Below are positions 11,355 through 25,300 of a DNA stretch of 53,989 bases, piece by piece. A program made the position numbers and the translations under genes. Under the pieces are notes generated by a model, which was not told the DNA's origin, made no database searches, and saw only the letters and a list, made by a program, of their open reading frames with translations. This stretch comes from Spirogloea muscicola (lineage: Eukaryota > Streptophyta > Zygnematophyceae > Spirogloeales > Spirogloeaceae): NCBI GenBank assembly GCA_009602725.1, contig WELB01000100.1, forward strand, positions 213,723-267,711. The letters are read 5' to 3'. Positions within the stretch are counted from its first letter, which is position 1. The number at the start of each line of letters is the position of its first letter.

Positions 11355-11642
11355 TCAGGGCGCCGATATCAAGGCCGCATCTAGAACGATCGCTGACCTT
11401 GACGTCGAGCCGGCCGTGCCGTCGGAGGCTGCTGCGCCATTCTCGGCAGCTCCAGGCGCAGCAGCGCCGTCGGCGGTGCCGCCGAGGCCGGTGGCGCGGA
11501 GAGCGGCGGCGTGGAAGAGGTGCCCCGCGGGCTCGAGCCAGTGCGCCTTGGCCGGCGCCGCCGGCGACGCGACGACCAGCAGGCCGCCGTCGGGCACGGC
11601 CTGCTGGTCGTACGATATCAGCAGCCGCCGTGCTGCCGGCAT
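11355..11642 (-). other. Open frame with coding-like composition, unknown
   Basis: Ninety-five codons on the minus strand read smoothly at the amino end (ARRLLISYDQQAVPDGGLLV, VASPAAPAKAHWLEPAG, HLFHAAALRATGL) and then become Ala/Gly-rich. GC-rich DNA makes chance frames common, and no family is recognised. It lies opposite the region where the first exon of the LIM gene would be expected. It could be an exon of a minus-strand gene or a chance frame. Confidence 0.2.
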
Positions 11643-11772
11643 GCTGGCGGCCGCCGCGCGGACGTGCTCCTACATCGGCGGGGGAGCAGCGAGCGAGCCG
11701 CCACTACTTCCGACGCCCCCGCCGCCGACACGGCCGCCGACAGCGCCGCCGCCGCCGCCGCCGCCGCCGCAG

Positions 11773-12631
<859 letters not shown>

Positions 12632-13473
12632 GTGAGCGCCTAAACCCTCGAAGTCTCAGACTCCAGCCTCAGCGCGCGTTTCCGCTAGGACCCGCCGACA
12701 TTGAATCTGAAACGACCTCCTTACTACTGCTACGGCCATTGACCTCCTCCTGCTCATCCTCCTCATGCACCTTGCTCATGTTGTTACTTGGAGAACTTGG
12801 GGATGATCCTGAGAAAGTGCTCTCAGGCAGCCCAGACCTGTTGCTGCCACTAGCAAAGCTCCTTAACCAGCAGAGCTCTGCTTCGCTGCGGTTGCGGGTG
12901 GACTGTAGTGATTTTTAACCTGCTTATGATCTCTTTGCTGCCAAGGTGGCCAAGTCAGCTCCACAATGCAGCACAGGCGTTGACCACCATGCTCCTAAAC
13001 ATTGGTTGCATCGTCAATTGNGGAGGGAGGGAGGGAGAAGGGCAGGGGAGGGGAGGGAGGGATGGCGGCGGGGCTGGGGATGAGGGCGGCGGGTGCCGGC
13101 CGGCCGTGCCGGCGAGGAGGGAGGCAGAGGAGGGGGGTTTGAGGGCGCAGGGGGGTCTGGGTGGGGAGTAGGCGCGCCCGCGCGTGCAAGACTTGAGCTC
13201 TGTGCGCCGCCATTGCCACGCCCTCGCCTGCGCTGCCGGACCCCAGCTGCCGGCTCGGCCTGGCCTTCGCTCCGGGAGCTTCGGCATGGCGGCCCTGCCG
13301 GGCTTGCCGAGCTGCCGGGCGGCGGCGCTCTCGTGCCTGGCCCCCGAAGGTCGGCACCGCCGCGTGGCTGCTCTCCAGCCCCGTCGTGGGCGCCCAGAGA
13401 CGTGCCGGTTGCGGTCGGCACTCACCGCCGGCCGCCAGCCGGCACACCGCCTGCTGCTCTCGCTTGCAGGGGC
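12632..13473. other. LIM 3' intron/flank, single-n assembly gap at 13,021, CCHC gene 5' region
   Basis: After the GTGAGC donor at 12,632 no LIM coding is visible before the n at 13,021. A purine-rich GGGAGGGA tract follows immediately (13,022-13,065). Bases 13,100-13,470 are very GC-rich and end in a good acceptor (CTCTCGCTTGCAG) four bases before the ATG of the next gene, so this gene has at least one 5' UTR intron. Confidence 0.5.
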
Positions 13474-15079
13474 ATGGACGTCTGCAACAACTGCCGGCGG
13501 CCGGGGCACTACGCACGCGAGTGCCCCAACGCCGCGGTCTGCAACAAGTGCCAGAAGGCCGGGTGAGCCGCCCCTCCATCTGCCTCCTCTTTCCCTCTTC
13601 CGCCCTCCGTGTTGCCTCTCAGGCTGCCGGGCTGAGCCGCCGCCGGCCCTCAGACTGAAGCAGCTATGGCTATCGCCGCAGGCATCTGGCAGCCAGCTGC
13701 CCGAACGAGGTGCTGTGCCGCAACTGCAAGCAGCCAGGCCATGTCGCGGCTGACTGCGCCAACGAGGCCGTCTGCAACCTCTGCGGCACGCTCGGCCACC
13801 TCGCGCGCGCCTGCCCCGCTGCCACCGGCGGCGGCGGCGGCGGCTCCGGCATCGCTGCCGGCGCTCCCCGCTCGCAGGCAAGCCGCACCGACACACCTCT
13901 GTCTTCACCTCTCCTGGCCGCCAACACTCTGACTCCGCAACTCGTGGCTGAGCTCCGCTGCCTCGGACCTCCCTCCCTGCTCCTTTCTCACCTCCCTCTC
14001 CTCTCTCTGGTTGCAGCTGTGCAATAACTGCATGCAGCCGGGGCACATTGCTGCCGAGTGCACCAACGAGCAGGCGTGCAACAACTGCCGCCAGTCGGGA
14101 CACCTTGCGCGCGATTGCATGTGAGTACGTCCATCCAGATTACAGCTCCCACTTGGCGCACACAGACTTTCCAGCTGACTGCGAGCCGGCGTCCCCCCCC
14201 TACTCTCATGCCCGACGTGGTACTGGCGGTCCAGGAACCTGCCAGTGTGCAACACATGCGGCCAGGAGGGCCACATTGCCTTCGACTGCTCTAACGGCGC
14301 TGGCGCTTTGGGTGCGGGCACGACATATGGTGGCGCTGGCGCTTACAGAGGGTGCGATGAGTGGCTCCCCGTCCCTCTCTCTTACCTGCTGCCGCGTTCT
14401 GGCAATTATGATCAGGGTTAGGGTGTAAGTGCTCTTCTTTTCGGGCCCAGCGCTAAGAGCAAGGTGTGGGGCAGCGTGGTGGACTGCTCATCATTGCCAC
14501 TTGGAGCTCATAAGCTGCGGTCATTGACTTCGGAAAGTGCTCAGTGGGGGCGGATTCTAGAAAGTACTTGCCCTTCACTTGCCTGACCAGTTGCTTCTCC
14601 TCATCGATGTTGCTGGCGCTAGAGTTGCGTGCCATAGCTGCGGGCAGGTTGGTCACATAGCGCGCAACTGCCCATTGATTTTCGGTGGCGCCCCGCCACT
14701 GCAGGTAACAATCTTCTCGCTCATTTTGCCGTTAACCCCCCGCCTTCACCTACCTACCGCCCTCACTCCCATCATATTGCGTGTGTACTTAAGGCTTGGT
14801 GATGCTGCCCCACTGATGTGTGGATTGTGCTCCTTTCCCTCCTTGCAGTACATGGCCGTCCGCGGAGCGGCCGCCGCTGCTGTCATGGGCATGGGCATGG
14901 GCATGGGCATGGGTGCGGGCATGGGCCTGGGCCGCGGCAGCAATGATGGCTTGTGCCGGAATTGCAAACAGCCTGGGCACGTGGCGCGCGACTGCACGCG
15001 CCCGACTGTGTGCAACAACTGCGGCGGCATCGGCCACCTTGCCGCGCAGTGCCCATCCGAGGACATGCGTGGGCGCTGA
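13474..15079 (+). CDS. Protein with ten CCHC zinc knuckles (CNBP/GIS2/HEXBP-like)
   Basis: Six exons join in phase: 13474-13562, 13682-13877, 14017-14120, 14235-14351, 14623-14704, 14849-15079, giving 272 aa. Every knuckle follows C-x2-C-x4-H-x4-C, for example [56 protein letters not shown] and [14 protein letters not shown]. Knuckles mostly come in pairs joined by short acidic or proline linkers. Gly-rich spacers (six Gly after knuckle 4; an MGMGMG repeat before knuckle 9) break up the array. Family members bind single-stranded nucleic acid and act in translation control. Ten knuckles exceed the seven of animal CNBP and yeast Gis2. The exon 2 donor is CAG|GCAAGC, a GC-AG intron. It converges with the DUF4602 gene, with about 270 bp between stops. 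Confidence 0.93.
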
Positions 15080-15351
15080 GAGATCCCAGAAGGAGGCCAG
15101 CGGCCAGCCGACAGCCGCTGCTGTCACCCTTGCTACTCTGTCGCTGATGTGTCATACAACACCGCAGGAGGGGCTCTGTTTCTATTGGTGCTGTCACGCT
15201 TTTGCGCAGGCCCTCCCAATTGCCGGCATGTTGTGGTGATGGCTCTGAGCGCTTGCCACTGCAAGAGTCGGCGGCATGCAATCGATGATTCTTGTGCTTA
15301 CAATGACGAGCAAAGGCATGAGAAAGATTTCGTCGCACTATCAGTGTCCAC

Positions 15352-16316
15352 TCATTTCCTACGCTTCTTCTTTGCGCCTTTGGATTTGTTGCCTTTGCCT
15401 CTGCCGGCGCCTGTTTTACCCTGTCGGCGACCTCTGGAATCAGTGGCTGCGCCGCTGAAGCCGCCGTGGTCCTCTCTTTGCTTGCGACTGCCACCGTGCT
15501 TCTGCTGGCGACTGCGGCCCGTATGCTGCTCCGTGACAGTCCTCGGCAGTGGCTGTACATGCAACACGCCACCGCGGAGGACGTCCTCCAGCGCGCCCAA
15601 CATTCCAGGGCCGCCACGGTGGGCGGTGGTTGCCGATCGTTGCTGCACCTTGCGCCGCTTGGTGGCGCCAGAGCCCTTGACGCGCACGTTGCCAGCGGCA
15701 ATGCTCTCCTGGCGCTGGCGCTCCTCCCGCTCCACCTGCTTGCGCTTGATGCCGAGGCCGATGGCAGGCGGCACGCGCGGGCTCCTTGTCGCCTGCAGCG
15801 GAGCAGCCGGCACAGTGGCTGATCAGAGCGGGTGCCCAGAACCGTTCATGCATGCAGCTCTGTGTCGGCCCTAAACCATAACCCTAATCCGCTACGACCT
15901 GGCCCACCTTGGCGCCGAGCTCGAGCAGCCGCTGCGCCTCCCACCTGGCGCGGTCCTTCTTAGCTAGCAGCGCCGCGCCTGCAGCAGTGCCAGGCTCTCT
16001 GGCTGAGTCACAGAGCCTGCTGGAAGTGGTGCCGGCGGCCCCAGCCACGCAGCGGCTGCAACCAGCGGCAGTGCTTCGTGGGTCGCCTCTCACCGAGCGT
16101 CTCGACTTCCTTGGCCATGGCTCGGAAGGCCTCGCTTCCCGTGGCGGCCGCCCCCGCCGCGCTCAAGAGCAGCTCTCGCCCGCCGCCGCTGCTTGCCCTG
16201 TGCACGTCCGCTACTCGAGCCGACTGCAGCCGCCACGCCATGGCAGGCAAAGCACGCTCAACACCAGCCTGGAGCAAGCCCTGGAACAAGGCACGCCCTG
16301 GCTCATGGAGCGGCAA
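15352..16316 (-). CDS. DUF4602 / C1orf131-like ribosome-biogenesis protein
   Basis: Three exons are clear: 16094 upward to about 16316 (upper edge uncertain), 15978-15908 and 15792-15352. They join as FRAMAKEVETLG, then AALLAKKDRARWEAQRLLEL, then GAK, then PPAIGLGIKRKQVEREERQR. A basic tail ends in KGAKKKRRK. The order matches human C1orf131: an E(V)-x-x-(F/L)G helix, then R-x-x-E...LGAKPP, then a Lys/Arg-rich helix, then an SxG-type segment (here GPGMLGALEDVLRGGVL). C1orf131 is a component of the small-subunit processome in the nucleolus. The true start is not established: the ATG at 16,316 is the furthest upstream in frame, and ATGs further in may be used. The 5' side runs to a poly(A) tract and an assembly gap. 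It is transcribed divergently from the EPC gene. Confidence 0.65.
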
Positions 16317-16344
16317 CGGCGGCGACAGCGGCGGCAGCGGCGGC

Positions 16345-16372
16345 TAGGTTTGAGATTTAGGATTAGGGTTAT
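16345..16372 (+). promoter_or_regulatory. Telomere-like TTTAGG/TTAGGG motifs in a divergent promoter
   Basis: GGTTTGAGATTTAGGATTAG followed by GGTTA lies just upstream of the DUF4602 ORF. Together with CCCTAAACC and ACCCTAATCC in its last intron (15,869-15,890), these are degenerate TTTAGGG units. Confidence 0.35.
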
Positions 16373-16452
16373 GAGGACCGGGCGGCCGGCGCACCATGAA
16401 CAGCCTCCGCTCGCGGGCGCCGCCGGCGGCGGCCTCGTGTCGCGCGGCGCCG

Positions 16453-17441
<989 letters not shown>

Positions 17442-17498
17442 CGCCGCCCGCGCCGGAGGCGTGGCGGCGGGGCTCTCGGGCCGCCACCGCCCCCGGCC

Positions 17499-20400
17499 AT
17501 GAGCAGGCTGTCCTTCCGGCCGCGCCCCTTGGACATCCACAAGCGCCTGCCCATCGTCCGCTCCGTCAAGGAGCTCGACGCCGACGACGGCGCCGCCGCC
17601 GCCGCCGCCGCTGGCGTCGGCGGCGGCGGGGCTAGACTCCACGCGGCGACTGACAGCGATGGCGATCAGGTGCTTCATTGCAGCTTAGCCCTTCTCCGCA
17701 GCTGTAGGTCGCCCGCCTGCAGTCGCAAGGGCTATGCCTCATCAGAGGTGCCGGCGAGCCATCGCCAGAGATCCCGGCAATGCTCGTCGGCCATGGCCGC
17801 CGCCGCCCAGCTGCGGCAGGCCAGCCGTGGAGGCTTCGTGGGCATCGCCCAGTCCGCACGAGAGCTTGCGGGAGTCTGTACTGGCCAGCGAGACCCAGCG
17901 GCTTCGGCTGCACGCCCGCCACTCGCCAAACCCAAAACCCTAAACCCTAACCTACACCCTAAGCCCTGAACCCTGGACCCTCAATCGAGCCGCGCGGGCT
18001 CGAGTCACGGCCTGCGCTGCCTCTCTGAGCTCACGCGGGACATGGAAGCTCCGGTCCAAGCCTATCCATGCCTTTCCGCTCCAGCTCATGCCTTTCCGCG
18101 CCCCGCAGTCGCGCCGCGAGAAGACCCGCAAGACCGTCGGCGACATCCCCATCCCCTACTACGAGGTCGTGCCCAGCTACGAGCGCGACTACACGCCCAC
18201 CTTCGCCCAGCCCCAGTCCTACGTGCGCAGCAAGCCGGGTGCGAATACTGGCCTCGGATGCAGCCTGTGTTCAAGTGGCGGGCCCCGTTGCTTGAGCAAG
18301 AAGGGATAGCTCAGTCGTTCCTACCATTGACCTTGTTGGAGTTTTGGCACTCACTGGTGGGCCTGCAGCAGGATTTGGCTACTGCGACAGGATGTCGTAG
18401 TGTACCTCACAGCGACTAGAGCCCAACCCTTGTGGAACGACATCGAGGACTTGGGGCTGCCGCAGCGCTGGCTCGCTGAGAAGCTCTTTGCTGGCGTGAG
18501 TGTTTCAGCAAGGTCTGAGGACGGCACGTACGTGGAGTACGACCTGGACGATGAGGATGAGGACTGGCTGGACCAATTCAACGATGAGCGCAAGATTCTG
18601 CCCCCCGAGAAGTGCGCAGGACCAACGCCCCCCCCCCCCCTTTGCGTTCTCTTTCGCAGCTCAAAACGTTGGAGTCAATCACCAAACGACCAATTGCACC
18701 ACCGATGATGGGTTCCCGCCGAGTCTCAGATCAGGAGCTCACTTGGCATCCTCCACTGAGATACTGCCGGAATGCAGAACGAAACCGCGAATGCTTGCCA
18801 GCATTGGCTGTTGCGTCCACCGATAGACAGCTGCCGCCTGTCTTCTTGGGCCATGCCATCTTGCTATCCTGTCTAATCCGGCTGCAATCTGGCCAACCTG
18901 CCAGGTTTGAGTGGATGCTATATAAGTTGGAGCTTCTAGACCACCGGCAGCGCGAGAAGGCCGGCATTGGGCTGCTGGTCCTGGGCAACCCCGTGCCCAT
19001 CATGCTCCAACGCGAGATGGCCTATGAGGTGGGCCCCTCCTCCTCTCTTACTTGCATCACGCCAGGCTCCGACTCTGGGCAGCTGACATGGGCCTTCGGT
19101 CGCCTTTGTCATCTTGGAAGCAAGGTTCTCGAATGCCGGATGCCGTTTGCGTGCAGTTGCTTTGGAGCAAGTTCATCTGATCTTCTCCTACTGGCTGTGC
19201 AGATCCTACGGACGCAGACGACAAGGCTGGCAGTCACGACGGCCGTGTATGACTACTGGAAAGCCAAGGTGTTAGTTTTTTCTGAGGGCTCGTCTTGGCT
19301 AACTGTCGTAAGCACGTAGCTCTGCTTTTGAAGGCTGCCTGCACCTGCATAGACGTTGTGAGGCGTCGGTCTTACCTATTGGTGGCTTGCATTGTCCACA
19401 CTGCAGCGGGAAAGGTGGCAGAAGCCCATCCTCAGGCGACTGCAGGTGCTATCTTATCCAATACCAAGAGCTTGTCAGGATCCTTTGCATACAGGGGAAA
19501 ATTTTACATCCGCAGACACTTAAGTCTGTGGGTTTTAGCACGGAATTCTGCCATTGGACTGACAAAAGTGGTAAGTTCTCCAGCCTGCACCGTCAAACAA
19601 CGATACAAATCCGTTCAATGTATTCCGACCTCGGGAAAGGGTCCACAGGCCTCACACGCGGAGGGTGAGTTTTGGCACTTGACTTGAGGAGCAGCCTGTG
19701 TCAGCAGATGCTGGTCATGTGTGATGCTGTCAAGACTGTAACTCATAATTGCCCCGCAACCTTAAACCCCAATTCCGGAACCCTAAACAGGCCCTGCTAA
19801 GGGTCTCTTGGCAACTGAGCAGATGAAGGTGTAAGGAACAATGGGCGTCTCTTTTCTTGCAGCTAGGGGTTGGTGTCCTTGGCTGCAGAGCACATGGGAA
19901 CCTCTAGTCGCTGATGGCAGCAAGACCACGATTTGGTTTTTTGCATCTGCAGATGCAGAGGCGGGAGAATGACGTCCACTCATTTGAGAAATTGCGACAG
20001 GTTCGGTAGAACCCCATGTGCACCATCTGGCATGCTTCCTCCAGTCCACTTTCAGTGATAGTAGACAAATTATTATTGCTCAGGCTGCTGAAGAGAAAGA
20101 TTTTGAAACACCGGATCTATCTCATAGTTGCTCGCTTGGACCCGCGATGAACCTTGTGGTATCAGGTTCGGAAGAATCTGGAGGAGGCTAAGATATTGCT
20201 CCTTGAGCTCCAACGAGTAAGCACATATTATCACGAGTCCTCCCAAACTTGTGCAAGCAAGTTGGAGAAGAGGATTACTTGGATGTTTGGGGATGCATGT
20301 CTGTGAGGCAGACCTCTCAGGTGACTGCAGGTTGAAGGTTGAACATTGAAGGTTCCAACGTAGTTTAGCTTGAAGGAGCTGCTAATGATCATCAAGATCT

Positions 20401-21525
20401 GTCTTGGCATGCCTTTGACTGCTCCAGCGGGAGGCGAAGAAGAAGGAGCTGGTGGAGTGCGAGGTCCAGCTGCAGAGGCTACATATGCGGCTGCGGGTAT
20501 GGGTATGCCGAACTCCCTCGAGTGCTGTGCTTGGACCCTACGCTACATTATTCTGTGCCCTCATTCCAAGCCCTTCTTCGATTGCGCTCCACAGCACGAC
20601 CCGCGCCTGGACGAAGACGAGTACGTGGCGCAGCCGCAGTTCAGCATGATGCCACCGCCGCCGCTGCCACGGAAGCCCACGCTGGCCCGCAGCGACAGCG
20701 AGCACCTGGAGCGCATGAACGGCCACCTGCTCGGCATGCGCAAGCGGACGCGGCGGCGCAACTTCCCGGGTGCAGGGAGGGGCGGCCGAAGGGTAAGCTG
20801 ACCGATTGCCCTCGTACCAATAAGCAATGACTAACCAATAAGCATAACCCCTTACCAATAAGCATAATCACCAATAAGCATAATCAAGCGTAACTCCTAA
20901 CCAATAGCATAACCCCAACTTCCAACCTGCAATGCACGTCGTTCTTATCGTGGCCGGGGTATGGGCGCTGATGTTGGTCATGACCTTATCAAAGACCTGA
21001 TGGAGTCCTCAAGCGCGGCGCACGTCTCAGGTGGCGCCACTGGAGCCGCTAGAGCCGGTGCTGCTCTTCACGCAGCCGCTCAATCTCAGCCTCCCGGAGG
21101 CAGCGCCGCTCGTGCCCTTCGTGGGCAGCGCCTACCATAGCAGTGGCGCTGGCGCCGGCAGTGATCCCCTGCGGCGTGCGCCGCAGTGCCTTCAGGGCCG
21201 CTTTGGGCGCGGCGGTCGAGTAATCTTTGACCGCTGGGACGTCCTGTCACGCGCCGCGCTGCTGCCCTGCGACAACAGCCACAGCCACTTGGGTTCGTTA
21301 CTGACGCAGCCAGCGGCCACTGCTGCGGCGCCGCGCGCCTCTCCCGCCCTCTCGGGTTGCGCCAGCTTCGAGTCCTTCCCTCAGATGCCGCCTCCCCACC
21401 GGTATGACGCTACTGCCGCCACAGTTGTCAGCTGCTCTTCCCCAGTGCACGACTTGGGAAAGAACGCGCTGTTACTACAGCCAGGGCGGCCTCCGACTGG
21501 CTTCGAACAAAGACGTGAATCGTGA
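17499..21525 (+). CDS. EPC1: Enhancer of polycomb homologue (NuA4 subunit)
   Basis: Starts MSRLSFRPRPLDIHKRLPIV, the conserved EPcA beginning (animal MSKLSFRARALD). Readable exons include 17499-17669 and 18109-18238 (IPIPYYEVVPSYERDYTPTF). Then come VEYDLDDEDEDWLDQFNDER, FEWMLYKLELLD, TTAVYDYWKAK, RERWQKPILRRLQ and NDTNPFNVFRPRERVHRPH. A coiled-coil-like helix set follows, split over exons at about 19,951-20,490 (MQRRENDVHSFEKLRQ, VRKNLEEAKILLLELQR, REAKKKELVECEVQLQRL). The last exon ends at 21,525 and has a FGRGGRVIFDRWD block, as in animal VGRGGRVLLDR. Known role: EPC/Epl1 scaffolds the piccolo NuA4 histone H4/H2A acetyltransferase core with Esa1 and Yng2. The acidic EPcA exon ends in CCCGAGAA and its junction with LKTLESITKRPIAPPMMG is not phase-clean by my reading. 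A C-run at 18,630-18,641 nearby may carry a base error. Confidence 0.92.
17928..17979 (+). repeat. Degenerate telomere-like CCCTAAA array in EPC intron 1
   Basis: About seven consecutive degenerate 7-mers: CCCAAAA, CCCTAAA, CCCTAACCTACA, CCCTAAG, CCCTGAA, CCCTGGA, CCCT. It includes a perfect AAACCCTAA telo-box. The unit equals the plant/Chlorella TTTAGGG telomere repeat on the other strand. Its position in the first intron resembles telo-box placement in plant genes. Confidence 0.75.
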
Positions 21526-22368
21526 CTGCTATTCTTTGTAAATATTTCTGGCTCGCCGCTGTCATGATTACCGATACCATTGCTTCATGTGTGGTCGTCA
21601 TCTGCCTGTGTTGTCCTGGCAAGTTGCACTTGACTGACAGCAAGACCTATTCTCCAAGCAATGGGGTCTGCTGCCTTGGGCGCGTGCTAAGAGAAACATG
21701 AATCCATTCCAGCACTCTTGAAAGGGCGCCTGCTTTTATCACTAAGAGTGCTAACGGATCAATGACTGACTGGCCTTGCTAGCCCAGTGGAAAACGGGCA
21801 GCTAAGACAAGTTGGATACCATGCTCAGACGGACTACGCCTCATACAGCTTGTAACAGCGAGATCTGCAGCTAAATTATACTGAAGCTACAGCAGTAATC
21901 GGTTGATTTACAGTGTTTGGCTCCTTAAAGATGACAGGAAATGTGACTTCCTACACTCAAATGCGTACACATATGTCAGTAGTGGTTGCAACAACAAAGG
22001 CGAGGGAGGCCTCCTGAGCAATCGAGCAGCTCCTGCAGCAATTGCCCACTCAGTAGCTGGATATGCCATAGGGCGGCAGATTGCAGAAGCTTGCATCCAT
22101 GCAGGATGCCGTATCTGCAAAGTCCACCAAGCAGCTCAAGAGCCACTGCAGCATACACTGTTGCTGCTGCCAATTGCCAGGAGGAAGAGAGTCAAGAGAC
22201 AGAGCACTTTGAAAAGCACAGGCGGCATAAAAGGGCAGTGGAGTGGAACTATGTGGGCTACACTGCATAACAAGAGTTTACATGGGAGTCTTGGAAGAGA
22301 GAACAGAGGATACATCTGTGAGCAAGTTCCATAATACCGACAATCGCATAGTTGACTTGTCCAGTATT
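21526..22368. other. Convergent 3' regions of EPC and SLC30A9-like genes
   Basis: The two genes end tail to tail across about 840 bp. Open frames of 65-140 codons on both strands (for example near 21,903-22,334) have no recognised domain and lack the GC bias of neighbouring exons. They probably fall in 3' UTRs. Confidence 0.4.
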
Positions 22369-25300
22369 TTAGCCAAGACCTACATAAACTCTCTCGTATG
22401 GAGGAGGGGCGCGGGGGTTGCTGGTCTCAATGTCCACGTGGAGGACCTCAGGTACAAGCCCTTTTATCTCTTTTTCTAGCCGATCCACTTCAGATCCAAG
22501 AGCAGTGACTACTTCCTCTCCTGAAGTTGCCACGTCATGTAGTGCTATCAGATCGCTCAGCCTACTTGGTAACTCCTTGTAACGGCGACAAAGAGGATGG
22601 AAGCAATAGAGGTGAATGCTTGCAAGCCCAGGCCGCAGATTTGCAACTCACCGTAATGGGCCATGACCTGATCAAGTTCTTCGTCCCCTGACTTCAGTAC
22701 TGCGCTCCGCACCTGCAGATATTACGATGTGCCGCCATCAGATTGACATTGGAGCCATCCTGTCGAGGGACTTGCCAAAGACCCCAGACCCTTGTGTGAA
22801 GCTAACAACATATGACATCGTTAAAGACTGACCTGGTTGTATAGCACGTCCTTGCCAACACGCCGTAGATGTCGTTGCACTATGATGATGCCATTAAAAT
22901 CTGCCATACATAGTCCAACATAGTACAACCTTCAAACATTGGACCTATCAATTCAGGGGTGGTGCACAGCTTGCCAGCCGATGAGACACTGCCTGCAAGA
23001 GTTGTAAAATTGAGCACCTGCATTTACCTATCTCAGCCTTGAACCTATATGTCCCAGGACCCATAACCTCGCTTTTGCAGTCCCAGACATTGTCAACAAC
23101 CTGAAGACATTGCAGAATCACAGAGGCATTACATTGACTGTGACATGTGGTGCATTGGCTACAGGTTCAGATGTCTTCAATGAAAAGATGAGCCACTAGC
23201 TGACACAGACACAAAGTACAAGTACCCCTGGCATGTAGACATCATGGAAGACCTACCGGATCCTTCCTCAAGAGCGCGATGATTTTCCGGATATCTGATG
23301 GCTCCATGGATTGGCCGAGCAGCGCACGACGATTCCTTTGGATAAGGAATGCAGCAACCTGCCCAACAACAGGGGCACAGGCAAAGTTAAGCAGGTTGTA
23401 ACTGAAATTATGATGTCTAAGCTCTTCAGTGACCGAGAAGGCAAGGCAGCAGTGCCACTTGTCATTCACTTGCGTCTATCAGTGGACTCACTGCTCCCAG
23501 GAGGCCTCCAATGGCAATGGAGCCAACTCCATCCCAGACCGGGTTTCCAGTGAGTTCCACAGCCAAGAGGGATGCTGCTGCAATGACGCAACCTGTGACA
23601 GCGGCCCCATCCTGGCAAGCAAAGAGAAACAGCGCCGGGTAAGAGTCCACTTGTGCTTGAAGCAAGCAGAAAAGTACTCCTCATTTATCCAGTGTATCAC
23701 ATAGGTGAGCTTTGAAGCAGACTCTATGAGCCTTCGCATTGAACTACAAGCACTCCATGCCTCCTCGCATTCCACACTTAGATATGACATGGTTACTATG
23801 GACCTGGTGCATAGATCTTACCTCCATCATGACGGCCACTGCAGCAGGGTCACCACTTCGCCAGAGGTAGTCTCGGAAGGTCATGCCCTCAGCCTTTGCG
23901 CCAGCCTGCACTGCTCTAAACGCCATTTGTAGAGATGCTCCTGCACAATCAATTTCGTGCAACAGGATAAGGGCCGCAGAAGCTGAAGAAGGTTGTCAAG
24001 ACGGACATTGGTCCACACATCACAGTCAATGGCTGGTTGTCGCATACCTTCCATGAGCACTGAGCCTCCAAGAACCAAAGCTGCCATGTACATGTTCATA
24101 ACTGGCTGCAAGAAGAGCAGCGCCTTAGGGACAACTTCCCAAAGAAAGCACATGCACATTGACGATCTGTGGCTAGCCAACCTGCTGCATCATGTCGCTC
24201 TCAAGTACCAGCAAGAATCTAATGACAAGGGTGACGTCACTTGCACACACTAACCTCTGGATTCCAAAGACTATGAAGCCCGTGCATGATGGTAACGCCT
24301 GAACCTAAGCAGAAGATGCCTGTTGCGGACACCAATGCCCAGATGAAGCGTTCCTTTGAATAACCATACCTGTTGCAAGATATCTGCTTCAGCAAGCAAG
24401 CAGGGCAACACTTGCTGGCCATAGCAGGAAACTTTGACGACGTTGTTGCTAGCTGTGTGCAAGACCAAGGGAGGGGAAATGCTTGGCGCGCAGCTACAAA
24501 AAGGACAGCGTTTTGCTCGACTCTGCTCATCAGCTGTCAATCAGGAGCAATACTTTCTGGCAAGGTAAATGGTCGAAGCAATGCCAGCCTTACGGATGCT
24601 CAAGGTCAGGAGCTCGATTGGAGCTGACAAGTCCGTACCACAGAAGAGACTGTGCAAGGTAAAAGCTTTGATATCAACAATGGGCCTTGAACATCTTAGC
24701 AAGCCAATAACTTTAAGGCTTGTATAGTAAGCATCACTGGATGCATTTATAACATACCTGATTGGCAACATCAGCAAGAGAGTGGACTGCCTCAGCAGCC
24801 ATGACGCTGCTCTGTGTTGCCAACCAAACGCCCGCTTTTAAGCAGAAGACAAGGAAGTTGCACCAAAGGGCAACCACCACTGCACGCTGGCTGTAGGAGG
24901 ACGCATGTGACACCAGGAGGTCAACAACATCACAGTGCGCGGACTCAATCTCATACAGTGGAAGACGGTCCAGCATTGCATCCGATCAAGCAGCTTCACA
25001 GCAGATTGTGCTGGAGATGACACCTGTGGTCCTTGGCAACCATTCGGTGAGGATGCCTCTCTGAGTGGCGAGTGTCAGCAGTCGAGCCCTTGACCACCGT
25101 GCTATACGCTGCACTCGAGCTGAGAAGATATTCAAGGGTGCTTTGATACTCAGAACAACAGTGCTAGTCGCGCTCTTCTGGCGCTTCAACATAGATCTCC
25201 AAGAATGCCATTCCTCCCCCGCTCGAGTTGCAAGTCATTCTTGCTTGGCTCCCACTGCCAGTCACTCCATAGCTAATCCAAGCATTGCGAAGCCTCACCT

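Noticed and set aside
12955-14103. 382-codon minus-strand frame
   Set aside because: Antisense shadow of the GC-rich CCHC exons and crosses the n at 13,021; the plus-strand zinc knuckles with matching splice sites explain the sequence.
17928-17979. True telomere or chromosome end
   Set aside because: Only about seven degenerate units, inside an intron, with genes on both sides.
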